64,000 bases of DNA from Massospora cicadina (GCA_022478985.1 JAKSZP010012236.1:18480-82479); one strand, 5' to 3'; shown: positions 10,372-22,697, numbered from the stretch's first letter. Made by a program: numbers and translations. The notes: generated by a model from the sequence alone, not told the origin.

Positions 10372-10859
10372 CTCAAATCCTTGTTAAAGCAGGTGCAACT
10401 GCTCAATGCCAAGTTAGGACGCGTTACTAAAAGGAGTAAATTCAGCTGAGATAAGATGCTGTTGAATGTGGAAGTCTCTTTAGCCACTTATTATGTTTAA
10501 ATTGGAGACTTGGAAGCATCACCTGCCTCTATAAAAGGACAGAAGCAGCAGATCCTTGCTATTGAACATTTTCAAATGAAATTAAAAAACAAAACATAAT
10601 ATAAAAACAAGGCTTACAGTTGATTTAGATCATTACTTCAGAAACCACTTTTTCATACAGCCCAAAAGCGAGTTACCTTGTTACTGAATATGTGAATAAT
10701 TTGATCCTTAAAGTAGATGCCATTTGACCACACGTATATTTCTTATGACACTAAATACTCTCAGGCTGAACGTGTACCTCCCATGTCCATCCATGCAGTT
10801 AACCCACCAATCCCCTCATGATGATGCAAACTTGCCTAAATTAAAGACAACTAAGTTAT
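10372..10859. other. No gene seen; expected place of the G0 leader
   Basis: G0's 5' LTR and primer-binding site should lie to the left of its Gag, but I could not find a copy of the 3' LTR start (TGTCAGGAAACC) or a convincing TGG primer site here. Confidence 0.4.
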
Positions 10860-11460
10860 GGAACAAGAATTATCTCTATCTTCTTGTACTGTTATGAAGC
10901 ATTCTAGATGAGGCTACCAATTACCAAAAGCTCAAGCAATTAACTGCTTGCCTTAGCTGAGTTGCCCAAGATATTCTGGTCCTTCAATTTATGAGTTGCC
11001 ACAATTGGGTCAATGATAAGACTGTGTTAATCGATTATTTGGGAGTGTATAATCTTGGCAAACCAAAACAAGCTTTCATAAGTTGATCTTAATTAAGAAG
11101 AATCTATCAACGAGTTCACCCAAAAGTTTTATATTAATGTTTAAACTTTAGTTGAGTGAATCATAACCTTGAACAATGCCATCACCTCTTCTTTATCTTT
11201 CTTCCAATCATTTCAGATATCCAATTGTATCTCAAGGCTTTTAAGAAGCTTACTACCTCGTTGCTGCACATCAAAGAAACCCTTATGGACGTTTCTCCCA
11301 ATCTACTAAAATGGATGGAATTTCTCAATATCTAATAAAACTCAACCTCACGTTCTGGCTGTAAATCCTGAAACTCCTTCACGGAGAGTTTTGCTATAAT
11401 GCAAGCTTGCTAATCACACTGTGATAAGTTGTTTTTGTTGCCCTTAGAATAACGCAGAAA
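10860..11460 (+). pseudogene. Gag of gypsy element G0, remnant
   Basis: Merged frames around 11090-11280 give YESINEFTQKFYIN, TLNNAITSSLSFFQSFQ and SNCISRLLRSLLPR. These align with the better preserved Gag of G5 (VSFDERFYLTAQRL, TMDNAIAAILTGLASQ), which fits the retrotransposon Gag capsid family. G0 reads left to right from here through protease, RT, RNase H and integrase, with later elements inserted in it. No start codon can be chosen, and the frame is broken many times. Confidence 0.55.
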
Positions 11461-11809
11461 AAGCAAGTCAACTTATAGCAATAGGATCCCTCTGCTGATA
11501 AGACCCCAAGCGCTTCAAACTAACAGTTCTACATATAAAACTTCTGGATGGTTTGATATTAGCAGCCCCTTTTCAAGTCAATTGTGCCCAATAATATTTA
11601 AGGCAATAAATACTCGAATTTAAATCCTTGCAATGGACAATTATCAGAATAAAGTATTTTAATCATTTTTACAAGCAAAAATAAGGATTTGATTAAAAAG
11701 ATTTTAAGTAAATTGAGATATCTTAAGTTTGACCTAAATAGAGTAATCAATTAGCCTCGCTGCACCTTCCTTCTGACTGTTTTTCTAACATTTAATTCTA
11801 TTTGGATCT

Positions 11810-11965
11810 TCTGTTGTACAAGTAAAAGTGGTTGTCCACAGAGTTAAAGTTTTTGCCATAGTAAACAATGGCTCCCTGTTTAACGTTATCTCTCCAGAAT
11901 TATTCAAAGAAAGAAGATGGATTCAGAGTTAATCCATGTGGATGAATACAGAACAGAGGAAGCTC
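11810..11965 (+). pseudogene. Aspartic protease remnant of G0
   Basis: The frame reads VKVVVHRVKVFAIV, NNGSLFNVIS, PELFKE. It aligns with the G5 protease (VEVFIQKVWVMAIL, DTGSPMNVIS). The catalytic DTG has become NNG, so the aspartate is lost. It lies between Gag and RT, as expected in Ty3/gypsy elements. Confidence 0.55.
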
Positions 11966-12523
11966 ATCCTTTAGAGCTATTGGAACTTACTCAGCCTTGA
12001 CCCTATGTTTAAAAAGCTTCTGAGCACTGCTCCTTCTATAGCCTTAGAAGACAGCTGTTATTAATCACTCGTAAGAGTCCAACTAATGAGAAAATCTGAC
12101 TGCAGAAATATTTACAATTAACAATATATCTCCCTTTTAGTATATTGCATACCAAAATTAATAAATATCCCATCCAAAAACAAAGGGGCTTTGTCATGCG
12201 TTCATGGCTCATTAAATATCCTACCTTCACCTGTCATATAAAATACCAAATTCTAAAGACCAAAACGAAAGTTCCACTTACAATGTTGATGCTAAAGATG
12301 GAATCTGCTCTCTGCCCCATTCTTTTACTAACCTATACAGTCTCAAGTTATGGTACTTTCAAGTTCAAATCATATCACCCATACATATGTTCTAGAGATA
12401 ATGTACAATAAACCCTTCTATTAAAAAGCTTTGACACTTTTTTGGATCTTATACACTAAATATAAAAAGTCTATCTATGTTTTGTTGGTTAACCTAAACA
12501 GTCAGACAATTTAGATCCCACTT
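11966..12523. other. Degenerate G0 protease-RT linker
   Basis: No domain can be supported. A short frame at 12145-12411 has no recognised motif. By position it should be the protease C terminus and linker to RT of G0. Confidence 0.4.
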
Positions 12524-12534
12524 CATGCTGCCAT
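12524..12534 (+). repeat. Left target-site duplication of E4
   Basis: CATGCTGCCAT (11 bp), repeated at 13095-13105. Confidence 0.75.
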
Positions 12535-13094
12535 ATTTTTTAGCACTAGTGGTGCCCTACCCAAAAGAGGAGAAAGCTTCCACGCATCTTTATTTGCAAA
12601 TGGGCCAAATAAAGGGATTATTAGATAAAAAACCTAATATGGCACCTCAGCTAACAGCCTAGGAAGCCATATCAGAAGGGGAAGAAGCTTTGGGGAAACT
12701 TTTATCCGTCGCCCACTTTAGCTGGTGGACCATGGTGGACAGCATTGAGGTGGGAGCATCAGCGACATGTGGCACAAGGAGATATAATTGTGGGTTTTCT
12801 TCATTAATGAGGCCAGCAGTGTCCATCGCCTTGACGTATTAAGTAAGTTGATGCTCAGCAAAAGTGATGAGAGTAGGCACACAAGTAAATGACTTGATGT
12901 GCCAGTGGGTTTCAGGATAATTAGGGTCAAAAAGAGGTGGTTTTGCTGCATCAATGCAGGAGCGGCTTGCTCCAAAAGCCAGCTCCTCATTCTCATACTT
13001 CACCTCTTCCTCAAAATCATGAGGGAAACTGGGGATAGGAATGCCCTCAACCAGGGGTTTCATTGCCCCATGGAGTTGCTGGCGGAGTACACTG
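12535..13094 (-). mobile_element. E4: 5'-truncated ORF1 element inside G0
   Basis: A 560-bp minus-strand insertion between 11-bp TSDs. It holds the C-terminal module of an ORF1 homologous to E1-E3 (AEHQLT near 12860-12845, then LVPHVADAPTSMLSTMVHQL near 12780-12715). Its 3' end differs from E1-E3: it finishes GGGCACCACTAGTGCTAAAAAA. That end recurs in the micro-insertions near 39603, 22414 and 44924, which suggests a second 3'-tail subfamily. Confidence 0.72.
12700..13094 (-). pseudogene. C-terminal module of ORF1 in E4
   Basis: The readable parts are a stretch with VEGIPIPSFPHDFEEEV, LAFGASRSCIDAAKPP and TLITFAEHQL, then, after a stop, the PHVADAPTSMLSTMV helix. They correspond to the NPWD-to-DHQLA-to-ADAPTP order of E2. 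The N-terminal parts and zinc knuckle are absent because of 5' truncation. The first residues of the longest frame come from the flanking TSD, not from the element. Confidence 0.6.
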
Positions 13095-13105
13095 CATGCT
13101 GCCAT
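13095..13105 (+). repeat. Right target-site duplication of E4
   Basis: CATGCTGCCAT, copy of 12524-12534. Confidence 0.75.
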
Positions 13106-13179
13106 CATCCATTTCAAACCATGTCCTGTTGAACAAAAAATATTAACTGTTTGGCACTCTACAAGACTTAGGGATTGAC

Positions 13180-13856
13180 CAGCCTACGACAATTTCCCTT
13201 ATTAAATAGACATTTTGGAGACACTCTTACTCCAGATCATAGCAAAATTGTAAAAGCCATGTTATAAGAATGAAGTTGTCTTTTCTAAGAGACCTGGGGA
13301 TTATGTGAAAATTGTATGGAGTCATCCATTAGTGAAAACAAAAATTAACTTCCTTTTAAAACTCAGATATTGGAAGTCCAAAGTAGAGAGGCCCAAGTGG
13401 CTCTCTAATGAAAGCAACTATTAGAGGATGGACTGCTCATACCATCTAAAAACCCCTGAATTCCCCCTCTTTTAGTAATCTGAAAGAAGTAGAAAGGTCA
13501 TTTGGTCATAATAGACAATTACCTCTTAAATTTCATCAATTAAAGTTACTTACCCCTTCTTGCATAGATGACTCTCCACGTTTAATGTCAGATTTAAATA
13601 TTTTTGTAATGGATATCGCTAGTGGCTAATATAGAATTGACCTATCCCCCAAAGATTAAGAAAATGTTCTCTTATCACTAGTGACGGGTTGTGTAAACCT
13701 ATACAGATACTACATGAGCTTTGCAAAGCCCCTGATACCTTCCAAAGGGCCATATATGTGTTATTAGGCGATTTGAAGATTTCTTGTGTCCTTGTTTAAC
13801 TAGAAATGTCACTGTATTTTTGTGCACTTTTAATGAAAACATAGATCATGTTATAA
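13180..13856 (+). pseudogene. Reverse transcriptase of G0, N-terminal and palm part
   Basis: Merged frames show the Ty3/gypsy RT order: GHLVIIDNYLLNFIN, MDIASG.YRIDLSPKD, AKPLIPSKGPY, LLGDLKISCVLV then L.DVTVFLCTFNENIDHVI at the end. The motif that should be YLDD is damaged. The frame is abruptly replaced at about 13857 by an LTR of G1. The next expected piece of RT (KLTPSKCAF) appears 17.4 kb away, at about 31250. The enzyme copied element RNA in cytoplasmic particles; this copy is dead. Confidence 0.72.
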
Positions 13857-15934
13857 ATTCAGTGGAATCGTTGGGATATGCTGGGGGATTTTGCACAGGG
13901 TTGAACCCACTGAGCAATTGGACGGATGATATGGAGATCGCCGGTCCTCTAAACATACTTAAAAGATAAAATAAGATATGGAGCAATTTCCCCATTGACA
14001 CTTTACCTATTTAATATTTACAGCATTTTCTTGCTGTTCTGCTCTTCTTAAAAACTGCAAAAAATTCTCCCCCTTCAATCGCCCCATCTCACTTATATAT
14101 CAGTGACTCCAGATAATACCAAACCCTTAGCTTAGCTATTTGGTTTCTCCCATATTATTATTGGTTCCAGAAGGGTATGGTATTCTTCAATTCTCTATCA
14201 ACTTAGTTTGAGGCGATCTTCTCAATATTCATCAAATTTCACCATCACCTTATTGTCTTATTTAGAAGTGGTCCAATAATTACTCTTTCTGATCCAATAA
14301 TTACTCTTTCTGACCCAATATTATTCATCTCAAGGCGCTCAGATATTATTATTTATAATCATGGTCAGCAGATTATAGCCAATCTGCCATGGCTATTTTG
14401 GGCTTGTCGTCCAGTCATATCAGAATCTCAGCTTTACCCCTTAACTGGACAATAAGTCTCCCTTTGTTTATACGTCCAGAGAAACTTTGAATGTAATCAG
14501 TTGATAATCTGAATGCTCACGGGGTCCTTGATAGTGTAGGCATTGATGCCCATCTCCTCAATTATCTTGAATGGACCAATCCAGATGTTGGCATAAATGT
14601 GTTTCCACCCAAACCTGTGTTGGTCATGGAACAAAACATATCTTCATCTTTGAACTGAGCAGCCCACCACGCCATACCTGATTGGCAGCATGATTCAATA
14701 TCTTCTTAGTCAGACTGAAGGAGTACGCCTTAGTTTGTGTAAGTCTGGGGGAACATCACATCTGCATGGACCGAGCAGTTTTCCCTTTTCCTGTTAAAAA
14801 GGTTCTATGAGGGCGGCTGTACCTCTCGTCACCCAGGGCGATCTCGCCCATATGGTAGATTAGCGCTGGGTAACAGCTCACCCTCAGAAGATTCCTCTCC
14901 TGGTTCCAGCACTTGCCACCGCTAAATTAGTTTGCTGAATCAAGGAAATCTGTGCAGAAATCAATGGTGGATATTATCCCAAAGAGATGGAGGGGCTTCA
15001 TACAACCAATGGCGCTGATTCCTCAGAATCAAAGCCAAAATGTCTGAAATCTACTAAAATAATGTCCAACGGGAAAGCAACTAATAGTTGGAAGGGGACA
15101 AATATCAAATCCTCAGTCAAAATTGCCAATGACATCAAGCCATCAAGCAGTACGGTTGCTGATCCTAAACTCCTCTCAAAATTGTTGGGCTTTGTCCCTG
15201 AAGGGCATGTATCATCATTGGGGATTGTTGCCAGTAATTCAAAAACCTCATTGCAAAAATTGGGATCATCACTCAAGTAATCCCACTTGGCCAAATGTGA
15301 ACCCAGTGACCGGGCATGGGTGGGTTGGTTATCCTGAACCCATTTCTGACCTGTTGGGACTGCCCCTATGTGGGGTGGCCCTGGGGATTCCCATTGCTCT
15401 TTGGGCTAAACACTATCGCACCAACAATCACAAACGCAGTTAAGCCTCAGATCAGGCGTTCACAGATGAACTAATAGCAACTTGACCTGCCACCAATTTC
15501 CTCAATGTCAGTTCAAATTTGAAGTCATTGTTTTCCCCTCCCTCAAAAATTCGCTGAGTTAGGTTGAAGTTTGAGGGCCCTGATCCCTGCTTTGACAAAA
15601 TACCAAATTGAACACTCTTTAATCAGTTGCTTTCACTGTGTAAATTGTTGGTCAATTTTCTCTATTTTTTTTGAATAAAAATCTCTATACCCAATTCCAG
15701 TTGTATTATGTTCAAATCTAAACCACCCTTCCCACATATAGTTCAACAACTCACGGGACCTATGGCCATGTTTACCTGGTTCTTCGCTAGGTTTCTATTC
15801 ACAACTATGGCTCATGGGCGCTCAGTGATGAAATTCCTTCCTGGTTTCATAACAGTCACATAATTATCAGTGCCACTGGCATCCAAACTTGTCATTTAGG
15901 TGCTTCAGCACCCAAACTGGCAGGCCGGTCTAAA
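13857..15934 (-). repeat. 3' LTR of G1 (left copy)
   Basis: Matches 21085-22697 and then 30828-31220. Shared blocks include CTTGCTGTTCTGCTCTTCT, AGCTTAGCTATTTGG, GGATTATAGCCAATC and, at the far end, ACTGGCAGGCC. At about 2.08 kb this LTR is long. A plus-strand frame at 14987-15280 lies inside it and is not a recognised gene. Confidence 0.75.
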
Positions 15935-15989
15935 ATTGAATTGCTATCTTCCTGGCAGTTTTCAACTTGATTAATGTGTCTGCTAAGTT

Positions 15990-16960
15990 AGTCAATTTAG
16001 TTGGTGATTTAATTCACCGGTATTTCTATGCAAGCATATTTCAGCTTCAGAAGAGCAGGGTGTCGTCCATATAGTAATTGCAAGGGACTCTTCCCAATGA
16101 CAGAGTGGTAGCTAATGTTGTATACAAAAACAGCGGAAGAAATGAGGGAACTCCAATTAGAAGGTCAATCCATTACCTTTTTTGGAGGAAGTTCACCAAG
16201 GTCCCATTTAATTGCTCAACCATCCCATTGGACTCAGGGTGGTATGGGGTCGTTGGAACTCCACAGATGCCTATTAGCTCATTCAATTTGGGAAGAATGT
16301 GTGAGGTGAAGTTGGTTCAGTTATCAGTAAGAATGAATTGTGTACAGCCATGTCATTGGATAATACATTCCATTATGAACTTGGCCACTATGATTGCCCC
16401 CAAATCTCATATTGCCCGTGCTTCAATCCATCTGGTCAAGTAGTTAATCGCAACTAGAATGTACTTAGACCAGTTAGCTCTCATTGGCAGAGGGATAATG
16501 ACATCAAGTGAAACTGTATGCAAAGCAAAATGAGGCTACACTAACCAGTAGGAAGTCTTCTGGAATAATGGCTTTTCCACTTGGCATTGGTGGCAGCAGG
16601 AAATTGTTTCTTGCACTTCAAAGTTCATATTTTTTCAATAATGTCAAGGTTGTAATAATTCTAGGATCTTACATACTTCACCATATTCAACCTCTCAGTG
16701 TGTGCGCTCATAATAAAAGGTTGGGTGGAAGGCCTTAGAATATTCTGGTGAGTCTTCTACCCGCTTGTAAAATCTACTATTCTTCTGGAATGTATTGGCC
16801 CTTATTATGTATAAATCCTTGATGACTTGGGGCGGTTCATCATCATATTTTCTGCTAAGCATTTTGTCATACATTACATCACTAAGCTCCACCGTAACAT
16901 CAATGGTTGGCAATCTTGACAAGCAATTGGCATTCTGGTGTTATGCTCCAGGTTAATGGA
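15990..16960 (-). pseudogene. Integrase of G1
   Basis: Read on the minus strand, the catalytic core is clear: LDVIIPLPMR, YILVAINYLTRWIEARAI, FILTDN.TNFTSHI, GVPTTPYHPESNGMVEQ. The D, D and E of the DDE triad are present near 16505, 16345 and 16210. The zinc-binding N-terminal region lies towards 16900 (MSRLPTIDVTV, YYERTH). At least four stops break it. The C-terminal domain is short: only about 100 bases separate YGRHPALLKLKY (near 16060) from the LTR. Integrase inserts the DNA copy into the chromosome. Confidence 0.75.
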
Positions 16961-17440
16961 GAATCTCAAAGTCAATAGCCTACAGTTTTAGAGCTCATCA
17001 AGCTAGATGTCCTCCAGGCTCTTTGAAGTTCTACAACCAGCATAAAAAGCATGATCCGTTACAACTTTAAGCTTTAATTCATGAAAATACACCTAAATTG
17101 CTTATACACATATATTACCTCTAAGCACTCCCGCTTGGTCACAGTATAATTATGTTTGTGGCAATTCAGGCCTCAACTGAAGTATGACACTGGGTTCTCC
17201 TCCCCTTTGTCATCTTTTTGGGGTAGAACTGCCCCAACAGCGGATAGAGACACATCCATCTGGATGATAAACTTTTTATCAAAATTGGGGTAGTGCAGCA
17301 CTGGTGCACTGATTAGTGCCATTTAAAGTGTATTGAATGAGCTTTGTTGGTGTTCCATCCATTAAAATTTGGCATACTTATTTAATAATTCAAACAGTGG
17401 ACCTCCAATACAACTGAAGTGGGGTATAAAGCAGCAGTAG
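16960..17440 (-). pseudogene. RNase H region of G1
   Basis: It lies between RT and integrase on the minus strand, the normal place in Ty3/gypsy Pol. The frame is badly broken. Stretches such as KRECLEVI (near 17140) and the NANCLSRL-like end (near 16930) fit the RNase H and connection parts. Assigned mainly by position. Confidence 0.5.
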
Positions 17441-17449
17441 TAGCAGACC

Positions 17450-18130
17450 ATTTTAAGAAATACTTGTATATCTCGCTTAATTGTTTTTGTAGTCATCTTC
17501 CAGATAACCTCCACCCTGGTGGTTAGGCCTCAGCCCGGTTGCATCTACCACAAACCCAAGGTACTTCAGTTGGTCCTTGAAGATGTGGCATTTATGGGGC
17601 TTGATTTTAATGTTAGCTACCGCAAGTTGGTGGAAACCTCCTCCAGATGGGTAAGATGCTTGGAGAAAGTTTGCAAAAATACATTTATATCGTCAAGGTA
17701 CACAAGGATGCATGACATCTTCAGGTCGCCTAGAATGGTGTCCATGGCCCACCGAAATGTAGTCAGGGCGTTACATAGTCCTTGAGGCATACGAGTTGGT
17801 TAAAAGCCCCTCAGACTTGATAATGGCGCACTTCTCCTGTTCACCACAGGCAACTCAAATTGCATTAGCCTGATATCAGGTCCATCGCCAAGAAGTAGCG
17901 AGCTCCTCCCAACTGATCTGAGGCATCTTCAATTTGTGGCAAGAAATACATGTCTTTTTTGGTGATGCTGTTAAGCTTCCGGTAGTCTATTACTACCCAG
18001 TTGGTACTGTCATTCTTTTTTACAAAAAGAAAAGGTGAAGTATACGGACCCTTAGATGGTTTGAGCATCCCTTGCTCCAGTAACTCTTCAATCTCTTCTG
18101 TTACTACTTATTCAGATGCCCTAGACTGGC
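17450..18130 (-). pseudogene. Reverse transcriptase of G1
   Basis: The longest open piece (18068-17865) reads MLKPSKGPYTSPFLFVKK, VVIDYRKLNSIT, LPQIEDASDQLGGARYF, AMDLISG: the fingers and first palm motifs of Ty3/gypsy RT. Further along the minus strand come the MPQGL-type motif (near 17790), a damaged LDDI motif (near 17690) and KIKPHKCHIF near 17600. The order is normal and interrupted by stops. It is one of the better preserved Pol domains in the window. Confidence 0.8.
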
Positions 18131-18639
18131 AGATCGGCCAAGAGTGATGGGGGATGATCCCCAGTGTCCAATCAATGGACCACCCCAAAGCACCATAAAT
18201 CGTGGTCATCAACGGCAATTATCTCTTTATAATTAAGAAATAAAGCTATCACTTGATCTTTTTTTCCTTTAATAACCCTATTGAATTCTTACGTGGGACC
18301 ACCATCATTATGCCGAGCTGCAGTTCAACATTCAGACCAAATTCATCCTGTGACCCAAACCTTTGAACCCAAAGGACCTCCTCAACAGGGGTCATGTGTA
18401 ATTATGCCACTATTTGATACTGGAAGATTTGCAATGGTTCATTCTGTAGATTCTCTAATAGAGAATTTATCTCTACATGTCCTGGTAGTATATTGCATAG
18501 AGCCACATGAGGGCTCCAGCCGCAATTGTTAATAAGGGCCAATGACCACCCCATAAAGCCCAGCTGGCACTTCCACCTCTAATTCAGTGTATATTATCAC
18601 TTGTTATCCAGAGGGGATGGATATATGACTGGAAGCTCT

Positions 18640-19110
18640 GAGTGACAGTCCTTGGTACTCATAGATTTTCTGCGGAAGGGCCCAAGTCTTGCTCTTCAGT
18701 CATTGGTAGTAAACTGGAATCACCCTGTCACTGTATGCAAGGTTAATATATCCCCTGTGTACCGGATCCTTCAGCACTCCGCTGGAGGTAAAGTAAATTG
18801 TGGTCCGCTGTCCCAAACGTTTATACGTCTCCTCTGTCATGTCAACGACAGCACCAAAGTATCACATAAAAGCGGTTCAAATTACCAGGTCATAATTATC
18901 GTTTGGAAATACTATTTCTTGGGCTACCATGACAGTTGACCTAAACTGCAAAGGTAGTGCGCTTTACGCTCCCTCAGAGACCGTGCTATCTGCTCCAGAG
19001 GGCCCATATACCATCTGGTGTTCTACATCAGGCTATAATGTCAACTTTACTACCAGCTTAGTAGAAACTATGTTGACGGAGGCGCCAGTATCTATGATAG
19101 TTTAAACTCG
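18640..19110 (-). pseudogene. Protease region of G1, degenerate
   Basis: Located between Gag and RT on the minus strand. Around 19100-19040 the translation gives a TIIDTGASVNIVST-like stretch, with the DTGA active-site motif of retropepsins. The remainder is too broken to define ends. Confidence 0.5.
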
Positions 19111-19639
19111 TTTGTTTGCTATAAAGATGTCACAGTAGGTACATTCAGAATAAGAAGAATATTGACTGTTTAATAGATGGCATTTAAAGGATTTCTTTTC
19201 CAAGGAAACTCATAATCCCCTCAATGACTTTGGGGTTCTTTACCAATAGCATCTACTGGTAGGGTGACGTTTACACCTTTCAGGGTAGGTGCATCTGAAG
19301 ATGGGTTCCATTTTGCCTGAAGAAGCTTGGTTAAACAGTTGGCAGGCGTACAGCTTTGGTTGCTCCTAAGGCTCTTCTTCCGCTGCAGGCTTGGCTTGTG
19401 CCAAGGTCAGTACATTTAAACCCTCGACTGGCTTCTGATATAAAAACCTGTCTTCATACTGTAAGACTTCTGCTGGAAATACTACAATTGGTTCTGGTGG
19501 GATGTCTTGTTTGGGTTAGTGGAGGTAAAGGTTCTATCTCTACTACGCTCCATCTTTTCCCTGGTAGTATTAGACCTGCTGTACATAGTGGGCCTGTAAT
19601 TTGGGGAAACTTTGAGCTAGGTGACCAGGGAAAACTAAT

Positions 19640-21015
19640 TCAAAACAATTCACCCCATAGGGTCTGCGCACCAGGTTTTTGTAAGATTGGCCAGGAAGAT
19701 TAATTGACTGCTGAAAATCAGCGTAATTAGGTTCAGGTCAGTAGGTAGGTCATTGGCAGTCATTGTAATTAGGCCCAGGTTGGTAGTTGGGCTGTTGACG
19801 ATTATCATAGGCAGGTTTGGGGTTGAAGTTGAGCTGCTGGGGTAGCTTGGCTGATGACGAGGCGCATTGTTCAAATAAGGCCAAGGGTTACTATGCAGAA
19901 GCTGAACAAGATGAGAGAATTCCACCAGATAAGAAGGTCTAGCTACAGCTTCAGTATGTTTCCTCTCTGTATTAAGTGGAGTGATGATAGCGGAGAGATG
20001 GCGCAAAAATTGAACAATTTTTTTCAGGGGAATGTATTCACCTAAAATTAGGGACATGACATTGTAAATTTCGCGGTATGGCTTCACCACAGAGGTCATT
20101 GAAATACACACGTCAGCTTCAGCTAGAACTCCTGCTCCTATTAACGCATGGGCTTCTGCCATAAATCAATCAGCAAATGCAGTGAGGTTCTCATTATGTT
20201 GGAACCCAATGGCCAAGAACTCAGCTTTACACTGTAGCATCTTTGCGGGTCCTCCAAACAACTGCAGTATATTATTCTTAACCTTTTATATGTAACATAA
20301 CTGCTTGGAAGGTAGCATGTAACTTGGTCAGCACTCCCAACGTCTAAGGTGGATATCAATAATTTAGCCTTCCGCCAATTGGAGGCTCTTTCGGCCGCAA
20401 ATCCAATTTAACTAAAGAAACTGTGAATGTTTCCATTGTAGTCAAATGGTGGTAGCTTATCAGCATAAACCTCCTCCTTCTTCTCATAACTGCGAGCCTT
20501 GGGAGTGTACTGCAGATTTGATCAAGGACCATAGCTGAGATCTTGATGAGGGGCAGGTTCAGAAGGTTCAGCTGCTCTTGGGGTAGTGTATGACTCTTCA
20601 GTGGGCAGGACTGCAATCACCTGGGGTTTTTTTGGGTCAAAACATAATTATCCATAGAGCAGCCATCATGATTCAAGCGGCACCCACTAGTTCCATATTC
20701 ATCATAATAAGATCCTTTGCAAGCGACCTTTTTCTTCGGCTTCTCAATGAGAATGAGGCGGGTAAAAAGTAAGTGTTAACTTCCGTTCAGTGAAGTGTAG
20801 AAGTTCAGTAGCATCTCCAGGTGATTGGAGAGCTGTCTATTATGTTGTCCAAGTATTTGCAGCTGACTAGCTGAACTTTCAAGTTAATTCACTACGTTGT
20901 CATGCTCCTGATGGAGCTCCTCTTGTTTTTTAAGTACGGCGTCCACAACAAGATTGAGTTCCTCAGTTTTGGCCAATGCAACCATTTGAGACAATTCTCT
21001 TTCAGTGAAAACCAT
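19640..21015 (-). pseudogene. Gag of G1
   Basis: The start is the ATG at 21015-21013, about 50 bases past the primer-binding site: MVFTERELSQMVALAKTEEL. The first 75 residues look like a coiled coil (LKKQEELHQEHDNVV, then QLQILGQHNRQLSNHLEMLL). A cysteine/histidine-rich stretch follows (CKGSYYDEYGTSGC then LNHDGC near 20700-20650). Capsid-like remnants continue to about 19640. Stops occur roughly every 50-100 residues. Gag forms the particle that packages element RNA. Confidence 0.6.
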
Positions 21016-21063
21016 GGCCACAGATTGAATTATTTTTAGTTTTGTTGGTGGTTGTTCAATGTG

Positions 21064-21081
21064 CCCTTGTAGTGAACACCA
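21064..21081 (-). other. Primer-binding site of G1
   Basis: Minus strand TGGTGTTCACTACAAGGG, just inside the right (5') LTR. It begins with the TGG that pairs with a tRNA CCA end and closely matches the sites in G2, G5 and the 47-kb repeat. Confidence 0.7.
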
Positions 21082-22413
21082 CTGCTATAAGTTTGGTGGA
21101 ATTGTTGAGAATATTTTGGTGAATTTTGCGCATGGTTTAACCCACTGGGCATTCAGATAGAAGATATGGAGATCGTTAGTCCTCTGAACATACTAAAAAA
21201 ATAAAAATAAGATTTGAAATTTTGCACAGACGACACTTTGTTTATTTAATATTTACAGTGTTTCCTTGCTGTTCTGCTCTTCTCAAAACTACTAACAATC
21301 TTCCCCCTTCAATTGCCCCACCTTTCTTATATAACAATGACTCCAGATGATACCAAACCCTTAGCTTAGCTATTTGGTTTCCACCATATTCTCATTGGTT
21401 CTAGCAGGGTATGGTATTCTTAAATTCTCTATCACCTTAATTTGAGGCAATATTCTCGATAATTGTTAAATGTCAACATTTCCTTATTTCGTTATTTAGA
21501 GGCTTACAATAACTACCCTTTTCAACCCAACATTGCCTCATCTCAAGGCACTTGAATAATTGTATCCATAATCATGGTTGGCGGATTATAGCCAATCCGC
21601 CATGGCAGCTCAGGCTTATTGTCCAGTCATATCGAAATCTTAAAATATTATTTAGAAAATTATTTGTAAGTCAGGAGAGCGTCCCCTACCTTGGACTGGG
21701 TGGCGTTCTCTTTACCATTTTAAAAGATCTAAAAAAGCCAGACGCCCCCTCATCTCCCAGGGCAAACTCACCCATGTGGTGGACAAGAGGTGGGTCAACG
21801 CTTACCCTTAAGAATTCTTACACCTACCCTGTACTAACAACTGGGGAATTGGTATGGCGGATTGAGGAAATTTGTGTCAAAGTTTTGGCAAATTGGGACC
21901 AGCATGGGGTAAAGGGGACGAATGTGGCTGACAGAAACAAGCCTTTAGCAACAATGGCTGACAGCATCAACATTGGCAACAATGCCCAACAGCTTTTTGC
22001 TTTTAATAATTAAAGCAACAGTATCAAACCTTCAGTAAAACTAGCCAACAGCATTAAGTCTTTGGCAAAAAAAGCTTTCAGCAATGAATTCTCACCACTA
22101 GCATCAAAATCTCAATCTGGTAAATCCCATATGTTCAAACAGATGTCAGAGCGATTGGGTGCAGGGGGGTTGGGCATCCTGAACCCGTTCCTGACCTCTT
22201 GGGCTCATCCCTATGTGGGTGGCCCTGGGAGGCTCCCATTACCCAGTGGGTGAGACGTTGCCAGTCAAATTGGCATAATTGTGGAAAAACCGCAATTTGA
22301 GCGTCCATGGGCAAACTGATGATGACTTGGCCCACCGTTGATAATTTTGCAGTTGATTTCAATTAAACAGTTTTTCCAGCCACCTAAAGTTCCACTAGGC
22401 TAGGTCAAACCTT

Positions 22414-22435
22414 TTTTTAGTACTAGATGGTCCCA
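22414..22435 (-). mobile_element. 22-bp micro-insertion with 17-bp TSD
   Basis: Direct repeats AGGCTAGGTCAAACCTT at 22397-22413 and 22436-22452 flank only 22 bp. On the minus strand the insert reads TGGGACCATCTAGTAC and ends TAAAAA. That end resembles the 3' end of E4, so this looks like an extreme 5' truncation of a target-primed insertion. Confidence 0.8.
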
Positions 22436-22692
22436 AGGCTAGGTCAAACCTTGAGAGCCCCAATCTTATGCGTTCATAAGCTATTCTCAATTGACTCACC
22501 ATTTAAACAGTCATACTATACTAGGAAGATTGACAATTAGTTCTCATTACTTAAAGTACAATAAAAATTCTCATGCATCAAAATCATTTTTAATTAAAAT
22601 TATTTTTTGGTGTAACACTGCGACACCCCTGATGTGAAATTATGGGGCGTGCAACAACTGGGCCATCATGAACATGTTAGTGACCTTGCTGG

Positions 22693-22697
22693 CTTCC
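22693..22697 (+). repeat. Left flank of G2, probable TSD
   Basis: CTTCC, against CTTTC at 30828-30832: four of five bases match. Confidence 0.5.

Larger units (their letters stand above)
21085..22697 (-). repeat. 5' LTR of G1, first segment
   Basis: Matches the left LTR from its first base. It is cut at 22697 by G2 and continues at 30828-31220. It also contains a 22-bp micro-insertion at 22414-22435. Confidence 0.75.

Noticed and set aside
14987..15294. Overlapping 97- and 98-residue frames on both strands as host genes
   Set aside because: They fall inside the G1 LTR and no start context, domain or partner frame supports them.
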